Both the position numbers and the translations under genes were made by a program. 64,000 bases of DNA, taken from Pseudomonadota bacterium (GTDB lineage: Bacteria; Pseudomonadota; Alphaproteobacteria; Rhizobiales; Aestuariivirgaceae). Where the stretch lies: positions 62,001 to 126,000 of the forward strand of contig JAIUNJ010000006.1 of assembly GCA_020161855.1 (NCBI GenBank), written 5' to 3'. The notes under the pieces were generated by a model. That model worked only from the letters and a program-made list of their open reading frames with translations, was not told the DNA's origin and made no database searches. Shown piece after piece: positions 52,693-61,656 of this stretch (position 1 is the stretch's first letter; every line of letters begins with the position of its first letter).

Positions 52693-52734
52693 TTAACCTT
52701 AACAAGCCATGTTGCCCGGGAACGTTAAGGTTAA
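52693..52734. promoter_or_regulatory. inverted repeat in barrel-gene promoter region
   Basis: TTAACCTTAAC (52693-52703) and GTTAAGGTTAA (52724-52734) form a perfect 11-bp inverted repeat separated by 20 bases. It lies about 20-60 bases before the ATG of the outer-membrane protein gene. It could be an operator or a stem at the start of the transcript. The TTAA spacing does not match a CtrA box. Confidence 0.45.
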
Positions 52735-52751
52735 CAGTCACGGGTATAAAC

Positions 52752-53429
52752 ATGAAAAAGCTTCTTCTGGCACTTGCACTCTCGACCGCCGCGCTCGTTC
52801 CTGCCGCTTCGGTCAAGGCAGCGGACCTGCCGCCTCCTCCAGTCGAAGATCTGCGTCCGTCGACCTACGACTGGACCGGTCTCTATGTTGGTGGCTGGAT
52901 TGGCCTGACCTGCATCGACGGTGAACTCAACGACCAGACGCAGGACTGGGAAATGTCCGGTTGCGGCTACAAGGGCGGCGCCCTCGGCGGTTACAATCAT
53001 CAGTTCGACAAACTCGTCCTCGGCATCGAAGCCGACTGGGGCCGTACCGGCGACATCGCCACGAACGAAGAACCCGGTGGCGATTTCGCCTTCTCGATGA
53101 AGTCGCTGGCAACCCTGCGCGCCCGCATGGGTATCGCGCTTGACGACACCCTGCTCTTCGTGACCGCAGGCGGCGCCTGGGCCAAGGGCAATCTGGACGC
53201 CATTGACTTCACCGACCCGGACAACATCCAGGAAACCCATTTCGGCTACACGATCGGCGGCGGTATCGAACAGGCTCTCACCGAGAACATCCGTGTGAAG
53301 CTCGACTACCTCTACACCAAGTTTGACGGCGCCAACTATTACAGCAGCGATTGCGCCGCCACCTGCGATATCGATGTGGATGACTTCGGCGATCACGAAG
53401 TGCGCCTTGGCGTGATCTGGGCTTTCTGA
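52752..53429 (+). CDS. outer membrane beta-barrel protein (Omp25/31-like)
   Basis: This 225-residue protein starts with a signal peptide (MKKLLLALALSTAALVPAASVKAADL). The mature part begins with a proline-rich spacer, then DWTGLYVGGWIGL, YNHQFDKLVLGIEADWG, RARMGIALDDTLLFVTAGGAWAKG and the terminal strand VRLGVIWAF. This is the same family as the protein at 16356. Such barrels are abundant surface proteins in Rhizobiales and Brucella. A strong inverted repeat lies in the promoter and a terminator follows. Confidence 0.92.
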   Translation: MKKLLLALALSTAALVPAASVKAADLPPPPVEDLRPSTYDWTGLYVGGWIGLTCIDGELNDQTQDWEMSGCGYKGGALGGYNHQFDKLVLGIEADWGRTGDIATNEEPGGDFAFSMKSLATLRARMGIALDDTLLFVTAGGAWAKGNLDAIDFTDPDNIQETHFGYTIGGGIEQALTENIRVKLDYLYTKFDGANYYSSDCAATCDIDVDDFGDHEVRLGVIWAF

Positions 53430-53455
53430 GCCTCTTAACACCATCAAGTTTGAAG

Positions 53456-53481
53456 GGGCCGGATCAACATCCGGCCCTTTT
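53456..53481 (+). terminator. rho-independent terminator of the barrel gene
   Basis: GGGCCGGAT (53456-53464) and ATCCGGCCC (53469-53477) form a nine-bp stem with a four-base loop, followed by TTTT. It lies 26 bases after the stop and just before the convergent yidD stop. Confidence 0.82.
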
Positions 53482-53717
53482 CATTTATGGCGCGAGCAAT
53501 CGGGATGATCCGGAACCGGATCGAAGCCCTCGCCGCCCCAGGGATGGCACCGGCCGATCCGCCGCAGGGCCAGAAGCGTGCCGCACCAGACGCCATGTTT
53601 CTCGATGGCCTGCCGCGCATAGTCCGAACATGTCGGAAGAAAGCGGCACGACCGGCCCATGACGGACGAAAGTGTCAGCTGGTAGACCCGGATCAGGATA
53701 AGCAGGACGGTCTTCAC
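53481..53717 (-). CDS. yidD: membrane protein insertion efficiency factor YidD
   Basis: This 78-residue protein has the YidD motifs LIRVYQLTLSSVMGRSCRFLPTCSDYARQAI and RIGRCHPWGGEGFDPVPD. The family assists YidC-dependent insertion. The start is GTG at 53717; no ATG gives the full motif. It is convergent with the outer membrane gene and divergent from the sulfatase. Confidence 0.92.
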   Translation of the reverse strand: MKTVLLILIRVYQLTLSSVMGRSCRFLPTCSDYARQAIEKHGVWCGTLLALRRIGRCHPWGGEGFDPVPDHPDCSRHK

Positions 53718-53730
53718 GGGAGTGATTTAG

Positions 53731-55278
53731 ATGGCACCGGCAGAAAAACCAAACATCCTGTTCATCATGGCGGACCAGTTGGCCGCCAGCGCCCTGCCCT
53801 TCCACGGCCACCCGCTGGTGAAGACGCCGCATCTTTCCCGACTCGCCGCCGAAGGCGTGGTGTTCGAGAATGCCTATTCCACAAGTCCGCTCTGCGCCCC
53901 TGCCCGCGCCACGGTGATGAACGGCCTCCTGCCCTCGCGCACGGGCGTCTACGACAATGCCGCGGAGTTCCCCTCAGCCATCCCGACCTGGGCGCACTAC
54001 CTTCGCCTGCAGGGCTATCGCACCGTCCTTTCCGGCAAGATGCATTTCGTTGGCCCGGACCAGTTGCACGGCCTTGAAGAGCGGCTGACCACCGACATCT
54101 ATCCCGCCGATTTCGGCTGGACGCCGGACTGGCGCCTGCGCCAGGAACGCATCGACTGGTGGTACCACAACATGACCAGCGTGCTGCAGCCCGGCATTGC
54201 CGAGATCACCAACCAGCTCGAGTTCGACGATGATGTGGCCTTCCAGGCGCAGCGCAAGATCTATGACCATGCGCGCTTCGACCGGAACACGCCGCTCGCC
54301 ATGCTCGTTTCCTTCACCCACCCGCATGACCCCTACGCTGCGCGCAAACAGTTCTGGGATCTCTACCGCGATGAGGACATCGACCTGCCGGCAGTCCCGG
54401 CGATGTCACGCGACCGGCTCGATGCCCACAGCCAGCGCCTCTATGACGTTTCAGCCATGGAAGACTATACCGTCACAGAAGCTGATCTCCGCGCGGCCCG
54501 GCACGGCTACTATGCCAATATCTCCTATATCGACGATCTGGTCGGCAAGCTGATCGGAACCCTCGAGGCAACCGGACTCATCGAGAACACTATCGTCTTC
54601 TTCACATCTGATCACGGTGACTTCCTTGGCGAGCGCGGCCTCTGGTACAAGATGAGCTATCTCGAACCGTCAGCGCATGTGCCGCTATTGGCCTGGTCGC
54701 CGAAGCGCTTCAGGCCACGGCGGGTCGGTGAGCCCGCCTCATTGGCTGACATCCTGCCGACATTCGCCGATCTGGGTGCCGGAAAGCCCGCGCACCTCGC
54801 AAGACCGGTGGACGGCCGCTCACTGGTTCCCCTCATGGAGGGCGCGGCCGAGAACCCTCAAGCCACCGTCTGGGGTGAATATCTCGCCGAAGGAACGATC
54901 TCGCCCATGTACATGCTGCGGCGCGGGCCATGGAAATTCATTCACGCCCCGACCGATCCGGATCAGCTTTTCAATCTGGTGGACGACCCGCTGGAGCTCA
55001 ACAACCTCGCGGCCAGCCATCCTTTGGCCAAGACCATGCGCAAGGAGACCGAGTCGAAATTCGACATTGCCCGCATCCACGCCGAAGTGCTGCAAAGCCA
55101 GCAGGCGCGGTTGATGCTGTTCGAAGCCATGAAGAAAGGCGCGCTCTTCCCCTGGGATTTCCAGCCCCTTCGCAAGGCCTCGGAGCAATATACCCGCAAC
55201 CACATGAGCGTCACCGACAGGGATTTGCAGTCACGCTATCCGCAGGCGCCCGATATCGAGAGCAAGCGCCGGCGCTGA
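53731..55278 (+). CDS. betC: choline-sulfatase
   Basis: This 515-residue type I sulfatase has the formylglycine motif CAPAR near residue 54, preceded by ENAYSTSPL. The metal-binding region near the N-terminus is ILFIMADQLAASALPFHGHPLVKTPHL. The C-terminal domain (EQYTRNHMSVTDRDLQSRYP) is the choline_sulf_C type. It releases choline from choline-O-sulfate, an osmoprotectant and sulfur source. No bet genes are adjacent. It is convergent with the DUF1467 gene without a gap. Confidence 0.9.
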   Translation: MAPAEKPNILFIMADQLAASALPFHGHPLVKTPHLSRLAAEGVVFENAYSTSPLCAPARATVMNGLLPSRTGVYDNAAEFPSAIPTWAHYLRLQGYRTVLSGKMHFVGPDQLHGLEERLTTDIYPADFGWTPDWRLRQERIDWWYHNMTSVLQPGIAEITNQLEFDDDVAFQAQRKIYDHARFDRNTPLAMLVSFTHPHDPYAARKQFWDLYRDEDIDLPAVPAMSRDRLDAHSQRLYDVSAMEDYTVTEADLRAARHGYYANISYIDDLVGKLIGTLEATGLIENTIVFFTSDHGDFLGERGLWYKMSYLEPSAHVPLLAWSPKRFRPRRVGEPASLADILPTFADLGAGKPAHLARPVDGRSLVPLMEGAAENPQATVWGEYLAEGTISPMYMLRRGPWKFIHAPTDPDQLFNLVDDPLELNNLAASHPLAKTMRKETESKFDIARIHAEVLQSQQARLMLFEAMKKGALFPWDFQPLRKASEQYTRNHMSVTDRDLQSRYPQAPDIESKRRR

Positions 55279-55554
55279 TCAGATGCGAGGCATGTCCCGC
55301 ACCACCGGCAGGTCAAGGGCCTCAAGGATGTGGCTGGCGAGCAGCACGTAAACGAGCACGAACACAACCGTAGCCACGATCGTCGTCACAAGAACCTTCC
55401 ACTTGAGGCCATGCTTGACCGGAGCACCCGGCTCGTTTCCAGCCTCAACCGCCTCGCCACTTTCATGGGCATTGCGGATGCCGAAGGGCAGCACGACAAA
55501 CAGCGTCAGCCACCAGATGATGAAGTAGATGGCGACTGCCGATATCCAGCTCAT
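55279..55554 (-). CDS. DUF1467 family small membrane protein
   Basis: This 91-residue protein has two transmembrane segments (WISAVAIYFIIWWLTLFVVLPFGI and VLVTTIVATVVFVLVYVLLASHIL) separated by a hydrophilic loop. It matches DUF1467, which is conserved in alphaproteobacteria next to methylmalonyl-CoA epimerase, as here. The ATG overlaps the epimerase stop. Function is unknown. Confidence 0.88.
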   Translation of the reverse strand: MSWISAVAIYFIIWWLTLFVVLPFGIRNAHESGEAVEAGNEPGAPVKHGLKWKVLVTTIVATVVFVLVYVLLASHILEALDLPVVRDMPRI

Positions 55555-55955
55555 GCCTGTTCAAGCTCAATCAGTGTGCCGTTGAAATCTTTGGGGTGAA
55601 GGAAAAGGACAGGCTTGCCGTGCGCGCCGATTTTGGGCGCACCATCACCCAGCACACGCGCCCCCGTCGAGACGAGTTTGTCTCTTGCCTGAAGGATGTC
55701 GTGCACCTCGAAGCACATGTGATGGATGCCACCGGAAGGATTGCGCGCAAGGAAGGAAGCAATCGGGGAGGCCTCGCCCAATGGCTCCAGCAACTCCACC
55801 TTGGTGTTCGGCAGCTCAACAAAAACCACGGTGACGCCATGCACAGGCTCCGGCTGCGGAGCCGAAAGCTTTGCACCCAACGCGTCACGATAAAGGGCCG
55901 AGGCTGCGGCCAAATCCGGCACGGCAATGGCCACGTGATTCAATCTTCCGATCAT
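55551..55955 (-). CDS. mce: methylmalonyl-CoA epimerase
   Basis: This 134-residue glyoxalase/VOC-fold protein interconverts (R)- and (S)-methylmalonyl-CoA for the B12-dependent mutase pathway. Metal ligands are in NHVAIAVPD, GIHHMCFEV and LIELEQA. It is followed by the DUF1467 gene with overlapping codons. The pathway consumes adenosylcobalamin, so the gene matches the B12 loci of this window functionally, though it is not in those operons. Confidence 0.93.
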   Translation of the reverse strand: MIGRLNHVAIAVPDLAAASALYRDALGAKLSAPQPEPVHGVTVVFVELPNTKVELLEPLGEASPIASFLARNPSGGIHHMCFEVHDILQARDKLVSTGARVLGDGAPKIGAHGKPVLFLHPKDFNGTLIELEQA

Positions 55956-56023
55956 GTTCTGCTCCCTTGCCCCCTCTTACGAAGAGGGCAAGGGAGAGAG
56001 CAACTCATCCAATTGGCGCAGGT

Positions 56024-56284
56024 CTATTTGCGCAAGGTCTTGGGATCCTCATACTTTGCGCGATGCCCCAGGAAAGCCTTGCCGTCCTTGCCAAAGATGG
56101 CCCGCCCGCTATGCGGATGCAGCCTGAAGTCTTCCACCTCGAAGTCCTCCGCCGTCACGGTCTGTGGCGAGATATGGTCACTGAACCACTTGCGCTCACG
56201 CTGATGAGCCTGGCGCTTGTCTTCCTTTTCGGAAGCCACATTGGCGTTGGGCACGATGGGCGTGTGGCGGAGAGAACGAGACAT
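56024..56284 (-). CDS. conserved small hypothetical protein
   Basis: This 86-residue, highly charged protein (MSRSLRHTPIVPNANVASEKEDKRQAHQRERKWF) has no membrane segment. It resembles small hypothetical proteins scattered in Rhizobiales. A very good ribosome site (AAAGGAG, seven bases from the ATG) supports translation. It lies 68 bases downstream of the epimerase start on the same strand. No function can be assigned. Confidence 0.7.
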   Translation of the reverse strand: MSRSLRHTPIVPNANVASEKEDKRQAHQRERKWFSDHISPQTVTAEDFEVEDFRLHPHSGRAIFGKDGKAFLGHRAKYEDPKTLRK

Positions 56285-56467
56285 GATGAACTCCTTTGCT
56301 CTTAGAGCAGCAGATGGTCATGCGGAACCACATGACCATCGATAGCCTGCTCGATAGTCATTATCTTGGCGTAACTTTCCGCTCTCAAATCGTTCCGATT
56401 TGATCGCCCGTTGCGCCAAAAGGAAGTGCGCCGTCCTCTTCCAATTTTGGACCGACTCGCGCGGAGT

Positions 56468-57421
56468 TCAAGTGTTTTTCTTCGTCTTTTGCGACTTCAT
56501 GAAATTGAAGGTATGATCGAAATCGATAACGCCTGCCTGCGACCCAAGACCGGTGGCATTGAGCGCCGACGTTGCTTGCGCGAAGCGGACGCGCGTTGCC
56601 GGATCGAAGTCGCGCACGAGCCCCGTCGCAAAGCCTGCGTTGAAAGCGTCGCCGCAGCCGCAGGTGCATTTCACTTTCACATCAAAGGCCGGAACCGTGA
56701 AGCGGGTGCCGTCCTTGTGATGGTAATATGCGCCATCAGCCCCCAGCGTCAGCACGCAGGCCGTCACGCCCATATCGAGAAAGAACTTTGCCGTATCGCC
56801 ATAGTCGGTGAGGCCCGTCAGCGCCTGCGCCTCCTCGATCGAAGGCATGAAATAGTCGGTATAGGGCAGCACATCGGCAATGGCCGGAAGATCTTTCGGC
56901 GAGCCGGCAAAGACATCGACTGTCGTCGTCGCGCCGGCAGCCTTGGCCGCCTTCATCACCCTGCCATTCTGGCCCTTGTCCATGGACTCCGTAAGGCCGA
57001 CGCCACCGATATGAAAAACCTTCGCATCGATGACCTTGGGCGTCATCGCATCATCGACAAAGAAATCCTTCGTGGCGCCCTTCATATGCAAGGCGGGCCG
57101 CGTGCCGTCGGCGCGCGTGGTCACAATGGATGATGATGTCTTCCATCCCGGCTTGCGTTGCATCGCCGAGGTATCCACGCCGAAATGCTGCAGCCGGGCC
57201 AGCACCCAGTCGCCCATCAGGTCTTCGCCGACGCCGCCAATGGCAAGGGTCTTGAGGCCCATCTTGGCGGCGGCAATTGCCGCCGTGCCCGCTGCTCCGG
57301 AAACAGCCAGAGTCAGTTCGTCGATGAACACCGTGCCACCGCCCGGCGGCACCTCCGTGAAAGGCCAGCCCAGGCAATCATAGGTGTAGAAGCCCATGGA
57401 GGCGTAGTCATAGCGGGGCAT
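56468..57421 (-). CDS. PfkB family carbohydrate kinase
   Basis: The protein has 317 residues. The ribokinase-type end motif CGCGDAFNAGFATGL contains the GD catalytic aspartate region (anion hole and base). The N-terminal SGAAGTAAIAAAKMGLKTLAIGGVGED is the usual substrate-binding part. It lies on the minus strand 58 bases beyond the SAF-domain oxidoreductase, so the pair probably forms an operon for a sugar or polyol. The substrate is unknown. Confidence 0.88.
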   Translation of the reverse strand: MPRYDYASMGFYTYDCLGWPFTEVPPGGGTVFIDELTLAVSGAAGTAAIAAAKMGLKTLAIGGVGEDLMGDWVLARLQHFGVDTSAMQRKPGWKTSSSIVTTRADGTRPALHMKGATKDFFVDDAMTPKVIDAKVFHIGGVGLTESMDKGQNGRVMKAAKAAGATTTVDVFAGSPKDLPAIADVLPYTDYFMPSIEEAQALTGLTDYGDTAKFFLDMGVTACVLTLGADGAYYHHKDGTRFTVPAFDVKVKCTCGCGDAFNAGFATGLVRDFDPATRVRFAQATSALNATGLGSQAGVIDFDHTFNFMKSQKTKKNT

Positions 57422-57479
57422 GGCACCTTCTCACGAATGAAACGACAGGCAGATTCCTACGGGACAGGGCCCGGGTCAA

Positions 57480-58808
57480 CTAGGCGGCCTTGGCACTCAG
57501 CATGGCATCCTGACGCTGACGCAGCTCATAGATTTTCGCCGAGGTATCGACCGCGCAATTGGCCGTGGTCAGCAACTCACCCTTCTTGATCGCGCGCGTG
57601 ACCTTGCCATTCTCGAGCAAGCCACATGGCACCGCTTTTGAAGCCGCGGCTTCGCCGCGCGTCATGATCCAGGCACGGTAGGTATACTCCCCGATCGCAT
57701 CGAGACGCTCGCCCGGCTGCAGGTCCTTCTTGGCCACGGCGCAAACTTCGGACGTCGGAACATCGAGCGGCACCATGTCGGCGCTACGGTAGAGCACGGC
57801 CCGGGCACAGGAAAGCGGCACCTCCAGGCTGGTCAGGTGATAGGGGCGGACAAACTTGAAATACGGCCCCTTCCCCATCTTGAGGTCAGACAGGCGCTCA
57901 TGGATGCGCTCGTGCGGCGCCTTGGCGACGACGAAGACGCCCGGCGCCACACCCTTGCCGATGCTGTAGTCGACCACACCGGAGCGGGACAGGATGCCGC
58001 CATCCGCCTTGGGGCACAGGGTGGAGGCAAGCTCATCAAGAGACGCGGCCGGGCCATGCATGCCGGGGCAATCGGGCACCAGGCCTGTGGCATTGGAGAT
58101 CGCCGCCATCTCCACCATGGTCTTCGAGCCGTCGACGAACTCGACCAGCATGCGCGGGTTCATGTTGCGGCGGCGCGCTTCCTCATCATAGGCATCCGGC
58201 GTGGCCTCGATGTTCAGCGGGTTATTCTTGCCTTTTCCAGCTGCAACAATAGGATAGCCCAGGCTTCTTACAAAATTGATGAGCTCGATGCAGGACGACG
58301 GCTCATCGCCGGCCCCGAGCGTGTACACGACGCCGAGCCTTTGCGCCTCGCGCATCAGATAGGCACCGATGGTGACGTCGGCCTCGACATTCATCATGAC
58401 GAGGTGCTTGCCATGCTCCATCGCCGTGAGGCCGATTTCAGCGCCGACACCTGGCTTGCCCGTGGCATCAATCACCACATCGACGAGCCCGCTCTTGCAC
58501 ACAAGCTGGGCGTCTTCAGTCAGCGCCACCTTGCCCTGCTCCAGCGCACCGTCAAAGGCAGATTGCGTGGCCACCTTGCGGTGAATGTCAGCGGGCCGGC
58601 CGGCAATGGCCAGGGCCTTCTCGGCCGCTCCTGCGCGAACCTCGGCGATGGCAGCGACAGTGATCCCTTTCATCACGTCGCATTGGGTGACAATATCCGT
58701 ACCCATCTCGCCGGAGCCAATCAGGCCGATGCGGATCGGGCGGCCCAGTTCAGCGGCGCGGCGTTGCAGGTCCACGGGAAGGTTGCCCGTCACAGGGATC
58801 TTGGTCAT
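57480..58808 (-). CDS. NAD(P)-dependent oxidoreductase with SAF domain (homoserine-dehydrogenase-like)
   Basis: The protein has 442 residues. A Rossmann motif (RIGLIGSGEMGTDIVTQ) is followed by a homoserine-dehydrogenase-like catalytic domain (DVVIDATGKPGVGAEIG; YTLGAGDEPSSCIELINFVRSLG). The C-terminal part is a SAF domain (VAKKDLQPGERLDAIGEYTYRA). This COG4091-type architecture is known in sugar-acid and polyol pathways, but the substrate is not identifiable. A TTGACA-containing promoter lies upstream on the minus strand. Confidence 0.85.
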   Translation of the reverse strand: MTKIPVTGNLPVDLQRRAAELGRPIRIGLIGSGEMGTDIVTQCDVMKGITVAAIAEVRAGAAEKALAIAGRPADIHRKVATQSAFDGALEQGKVALTEDAQLVCKSGLVDVVIDATGKPGVGAEIGLTAMEHGKHLVMMNVEADVTIGAYLMREAQRLGVVYTLGAGDEPSSCIELINFVRSLGYPIVAAGKGKNNPLNIEATPDAYDEEARRRNMNPRMLVEFVDGSKTMVEMAAISNATGLVPDCPGMHGPAASLDELASTLCPKADGGILSRSGVVDYSIGKGVAPGVFVVAKAPHERIHERLSDLKMGKGPYFKFVRPYHLTSLEVPLSCARAVLYRSADMVPLDVPTSEVCAVAKKDLQPGERLDAIGEYTYRAWIMTRGEAAASKAVPCGLLENGKVTRAIKKGELLTTANCAVDTSAKIYELRQRQDAMLSAKAA

Positions 58809-58981
58809 GTCGGGACGACTCCGGTTTTCAAATTATGTTACTTTTGATTTCACAAGTGTCAATATGTACTATAATGTTGATCAACCGCCAAGACAGGCGG
58901 ACGGGGCAACCGGGTCAGCGCAGTTCCTGCTGCTGAAGCTTTTGTTCCGATCAAAAGCAAGACAAATGGGAAGAAGCGAAT
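58809..58981. promoter_or_regulatory. divergent promoter region of SAF oxidoreductase and ABC ATPase
   Basis: In this AT-rich 173-base region, TTGACA with TAACAT (16-base spacer) on the minus strand suits the oxidoreductase. TATAAT at 58870-58875 on the plus strand suits the ABC gene, though no good -35 was found. Confidence 0.4.
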
Positions 58982-60037
58982 ATGGCGTCGATCAGCCTGA
59001 AAAGCGTCACCAAGGCCTGGGGCAGCGTGGTCGGTGTCGACGCGATTGACCTCGACATCAAGGACAAGGAGTTCATGGTTTTCCTCGGCCCCTCGGGCTG
59101 TGGAAAGACCACGACCATGCGGATGATCGCCGGCCTCGAGGATCCGACCGGCGGCGACATCACCATCGACGACCAGCGCGTCAATGACGTCGATGCCCGT
59201 GACCGGGACGTCGCCATGGTGTTCCAGTCCTATGCGCTCTACCCGAACATGTCGATCTACGAGAACATCCGCTTTCCGCTGCGCATGCGGGGCGTGCCCG
59301 CCGCCGACCAGGACAGGATGGTGCGCGAGGCGGCCACCATGGTCGAACTGGGCGACCTTCTGGAGCGCAAGCCAAAGGCGCTTTCCGGCGGCCAGCGCCA
59401 GCGCGCCGCCCTCGCCCGCGCCATCGTGCGCCACCCTCAGGTCTTCCTGATGGATGAACCCCTCTCCAATCTCGATGCCAAATTACGCCTCTCCATGCGG
59501 GCGCAGCTCAAGCACATCCAGAAGCGCCTGCAGACGACGACGGTCTATGTGACCCATGACCAGATCGAAGCCATGACGCTGGCTGATCGCATTGCCATCA
59601 TGAGCAAGGGCAAAATCCAGCAGCTCGGTACGCCGGATGAGGTCTATCACGACCCAGCCAACGTGTTCGTGGCCGGCTTCATCGGCTCACCGCCCATGAA
59701 CCTCATCAAGGGAACGCTGGCTACGGGCAAGTTCACCGGCCCGGATACGCTGGTTCCCAAGGCCGGCAAGGGCAGCAATGCCGATGTGACACTTGGCATT
59801 CGCCCGGAAGACATCAGCGTTGCGGCCAAGGGCAAGGGCCACATCAACGCCGCGATCTATTCCCTGGAACCGACCGGCGACCAGACGCTGCTCACGGTGC
59901 GGATCGGCGACCAGCTCGTGGTGGCCCGCGCGCCACGCGACTTCCGCCAGCCCATCGATTCGCCGGTGTCGCTCAGTTTCGACGTGTCCCGCATCTATCT
60001 TTTCGACGGCAAGAGCGGCGAGAGAATCAGAAACTAG
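58982..60037 (+). CDS. sugar/glycerol-3-phosphate ABC transporter ATP-binding protein (UgpC/MalK-like)
   Basis: This 351-residue protein has the Walker A FLGPSGCGKTTTMRM, the signature LSGGQRQRAALARAI, the Walker B VFLMDEPLSNLDAKLR and the H-loop YVTHDQIEAM. The C-terminal TOBE domain contains DVTLGIRPEDISV. It is the ATPase of a carbohydrate importer of the CUT1 type. The matching permease and binding-protein genes are missing; convergent recO follows. A good GGGAAGAAG site precedes the ATG. Confidence 0.92.
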   Translation: MASISLKSVTKAWGSVVGVDAIDLDIKDKEFMVFLGPSGCGKTTTMRMIAGLEDPTGGDITIDDQRVNDVDARDRDVAMVFQSYALYPNMSIYENIRFPLRMRGVPAADQDRMVREAATMVELGDLLERKPKALSGGQRQRAALARAIVRHPQVFLMDEPLSNLDAKLRLSMRAQLKHIQKRLQTTTVYVTHDQIEAMTLADRIAIMSKGKIQQLGTPDEVYHDPANVFVAGFIGSPPMNLIKGTLATGKFTGPDTLVPKAGKGSNADVTLGIRPEDISVAAKGKGHINAAIYSLEPTGDQTLLTVRIGDQLVVARAPRDFRQPIDSPVSLSFDVSRIYLFDGKSGERIRN

Positions 60038-60747
60038 GCTGCAAGCCTCTCGGCCAGCATCTGGCGCACCTGCGGCATGGCAAGGCCGCGCGGCCCAAGG
60101 ACATGCCGGTCGAGAAAATAGGCGGTGAGCCTGAGGCCGTTGTTCACATCCAGGCGGGTTGCGGCCTCGGCGCGCGAGAGAAAGCCAGGCAAGGCAAACA
60201 GCCGTTCGTGATAGGGCTCGCCTGCCGTCCGGCTCACGGCCCGGCCCGATTTCGGTGAGACATAGACGAGCTGGTCCCTGCTCCCGGTCGCAGCACATTG
60301 GGAAAGATCGAGACCGAAGCCCAGTTCATCGAGAAGACCGAGTTCCCAGCGCACCAGCAGCGCCGGCCAGACATGGTCATCGTCCATGGCTTGCAGGATG
60401 ATCTGCATGGCCGTGAAAAGCCTGCCATGCGGCTCGCGCTCCGGTAATGTCTGGGCCAGTGCCGTCATCGAAGACAAGGCCATGAGCCGCAGCGGCTCCT
60501 CCATGATCAGCCCGGCCTGGAGATGAAGCGGCTCAATGGCAAATTGACCGAGATGTTCTTCGAGGCGGGCCCGCCATGTCACCGCCACATGATTGCCCGG
60601 CTGCAGAACCGGCCGCATCTGGCGCGATCGGCCACCACGGACAAGCCCGGGACAACGGCCGTGTTCTGCCGTCAATACCTCGGCAATCGCCGACGACTCG
60701 CCGTGATTGCGAACCGTGAGGATGATTCCCTCGTCCCGCCATTCCAT
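60034..60747 (-). CDS. recO: DNA repair protein RecO
   Basis: This 237-residue protein has the N-terminal OB fold start MEWRDEGIILTVRNHGESSAIAEVLTAEHGRCPGLVRGGRS, followed by helical and C-terminal regions containing RWELGLLDELGFGLDLSQCAATG. RecO loads RecA with RecF/RecR and anneals single strands. The zinc-finger cysteines are not complete, as is common in this class. It ends the recO-era-rnc-lepB group. Its stop overlaps the ABC gene end by four bases. Confidence 0.95.
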   Translation of the reverse strand: MEWRDEGIILTVRNHGESSAIAEVLTAEHGRCPGLVRGGRSRQMRPVLQPGNHVAVTWRARLEEHLGQFAIEPLHLQAGLIMEEPLRLMALSSMTALAQTLPEREPHGRLFTAMQIILQAMDDDHVWPALLVRWELGLLDELGFGLDLSQCAATGSRDQLVYVSPKSGRAVSRTAGEPYHERLFALPGFLSRAEAATRLDVNNGLRLTAYFLDRHVLGPRGLAMPQVRQMLAERLAA

Positions 60748-60756
60748 GGCGCTCTC

Positions 60757-61656
60757 TTACAGCGTCAGGCCCATCATGCGAAGACGCTCGGGATCCTCGG
60801 CCCAGTTCTCGCGAACCTTGACGAAGAGGAAGAGATGGATGCGGCGCCCAAAGGCTTCCTCCATCTCCTTGCGCGCCAGTTGCCCGATCTGTTTCACCAT
60901 CTGGCCACCCTTGCCGAGCACGATGGCCTTCTGCCCGTCGCGCGCCACGAAGATGGCCTGCGAAATCTTCACCGAACCATCCTCGCGCTCTTCCCAGGTC
61001 TCGGTCTCGACGGTCGAGGAATAGGGAAGCTCCTCGTGCAGCCGCTCGTAGATCTTCTCCCGGGTGATTTCAGCGGCCAGGAAGCGCAGATTGAGATCTG
61101 CCGTCTGGTCCTCTGGATAGTGCCACGGCCCCTCGGGCATGAGGCCAAGAAGCCGTTCCTTCAGCTTGGGAATGCCCGAGCCGGTCTGGGCCGAGATCAT
61201 GAATGTCTCGGAGAAGGGAAAGGCCTCGTTCAACTCTTGCGCAAGCGGCAGCAACGCATCCGGCCGCACCAGATCGGTCTTGTTCAGCGCGAGCATCGCC
61301 TTTGCCTTCGTCGCTTTCAGGTGCGCGACGATGGACTGTGCTTGCTCATCATTGCCGCGGCGGGCGTCGACCAGCAGCAGGACTGCGTCAGCCTCCGTTG
61401 CACCAGCCCAGGCATTCTCGACCATCGCCTCGTCCAGCTTGCGCCGCGGCACAAAGATGCCTGGCGTATCAACCAGCACCGCCTGCGCGTTGCCTTCCAC
61501 CATGATGCCGCGGATGCGCGCGCGCGTTGTCTGAACCTTGTGGCTCACGATTGATATCTTCGAGCCGACCAGCTGATTGACCAGCGTCGACTTGCCGGCG
61601 TTGGGCGCTCCGATGATTGCTATAAAGCCGAAACGTTGATTGGTTGGTTCGCTCAC
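60757..61656 (-). CDS. era: GTPase Era
   Basis: This 299-residue protein has GTPase motifs GAPNAGKSTLVNQLVG, VDTPGIFVPRRKLDE and ALNKTDLV, and a C-terminal KH domain (ILGKGGQMVKQIGQLARKEMEE). Era binds 16S rRNA during 30S assembly. The start is GTG at 61656, overlapping the rnc stop as GTGA. It is the second last gene of the recO group. Confidence 0.97.
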   Translation of the reverse strand: MSEPTNQRFGFIAIIGAPNAGKSTLVNQLVGSKISIVSHKVQTTRARIRGIMVEGNAQAVLVDTPGIFVPRRKLDEAMVENAWAGATEADAVLLLVDARRGNDEQAQSIVAHLKATKAKAMLALNKTDLVRPDALLPLAQELNEAFPFSETFMISAQTGSGIPKLKERLLGLMPEGPWHYPEDQTADLNLRFLAAEITREKIYERLHEELPYSSTVETETWEEREDGSVKISQAIFVARDGQKAIVLGKGGQMVKQIGQLARKEMEEAFGRRIHLFLFVKVRENWAEDPERLRMMGLTL

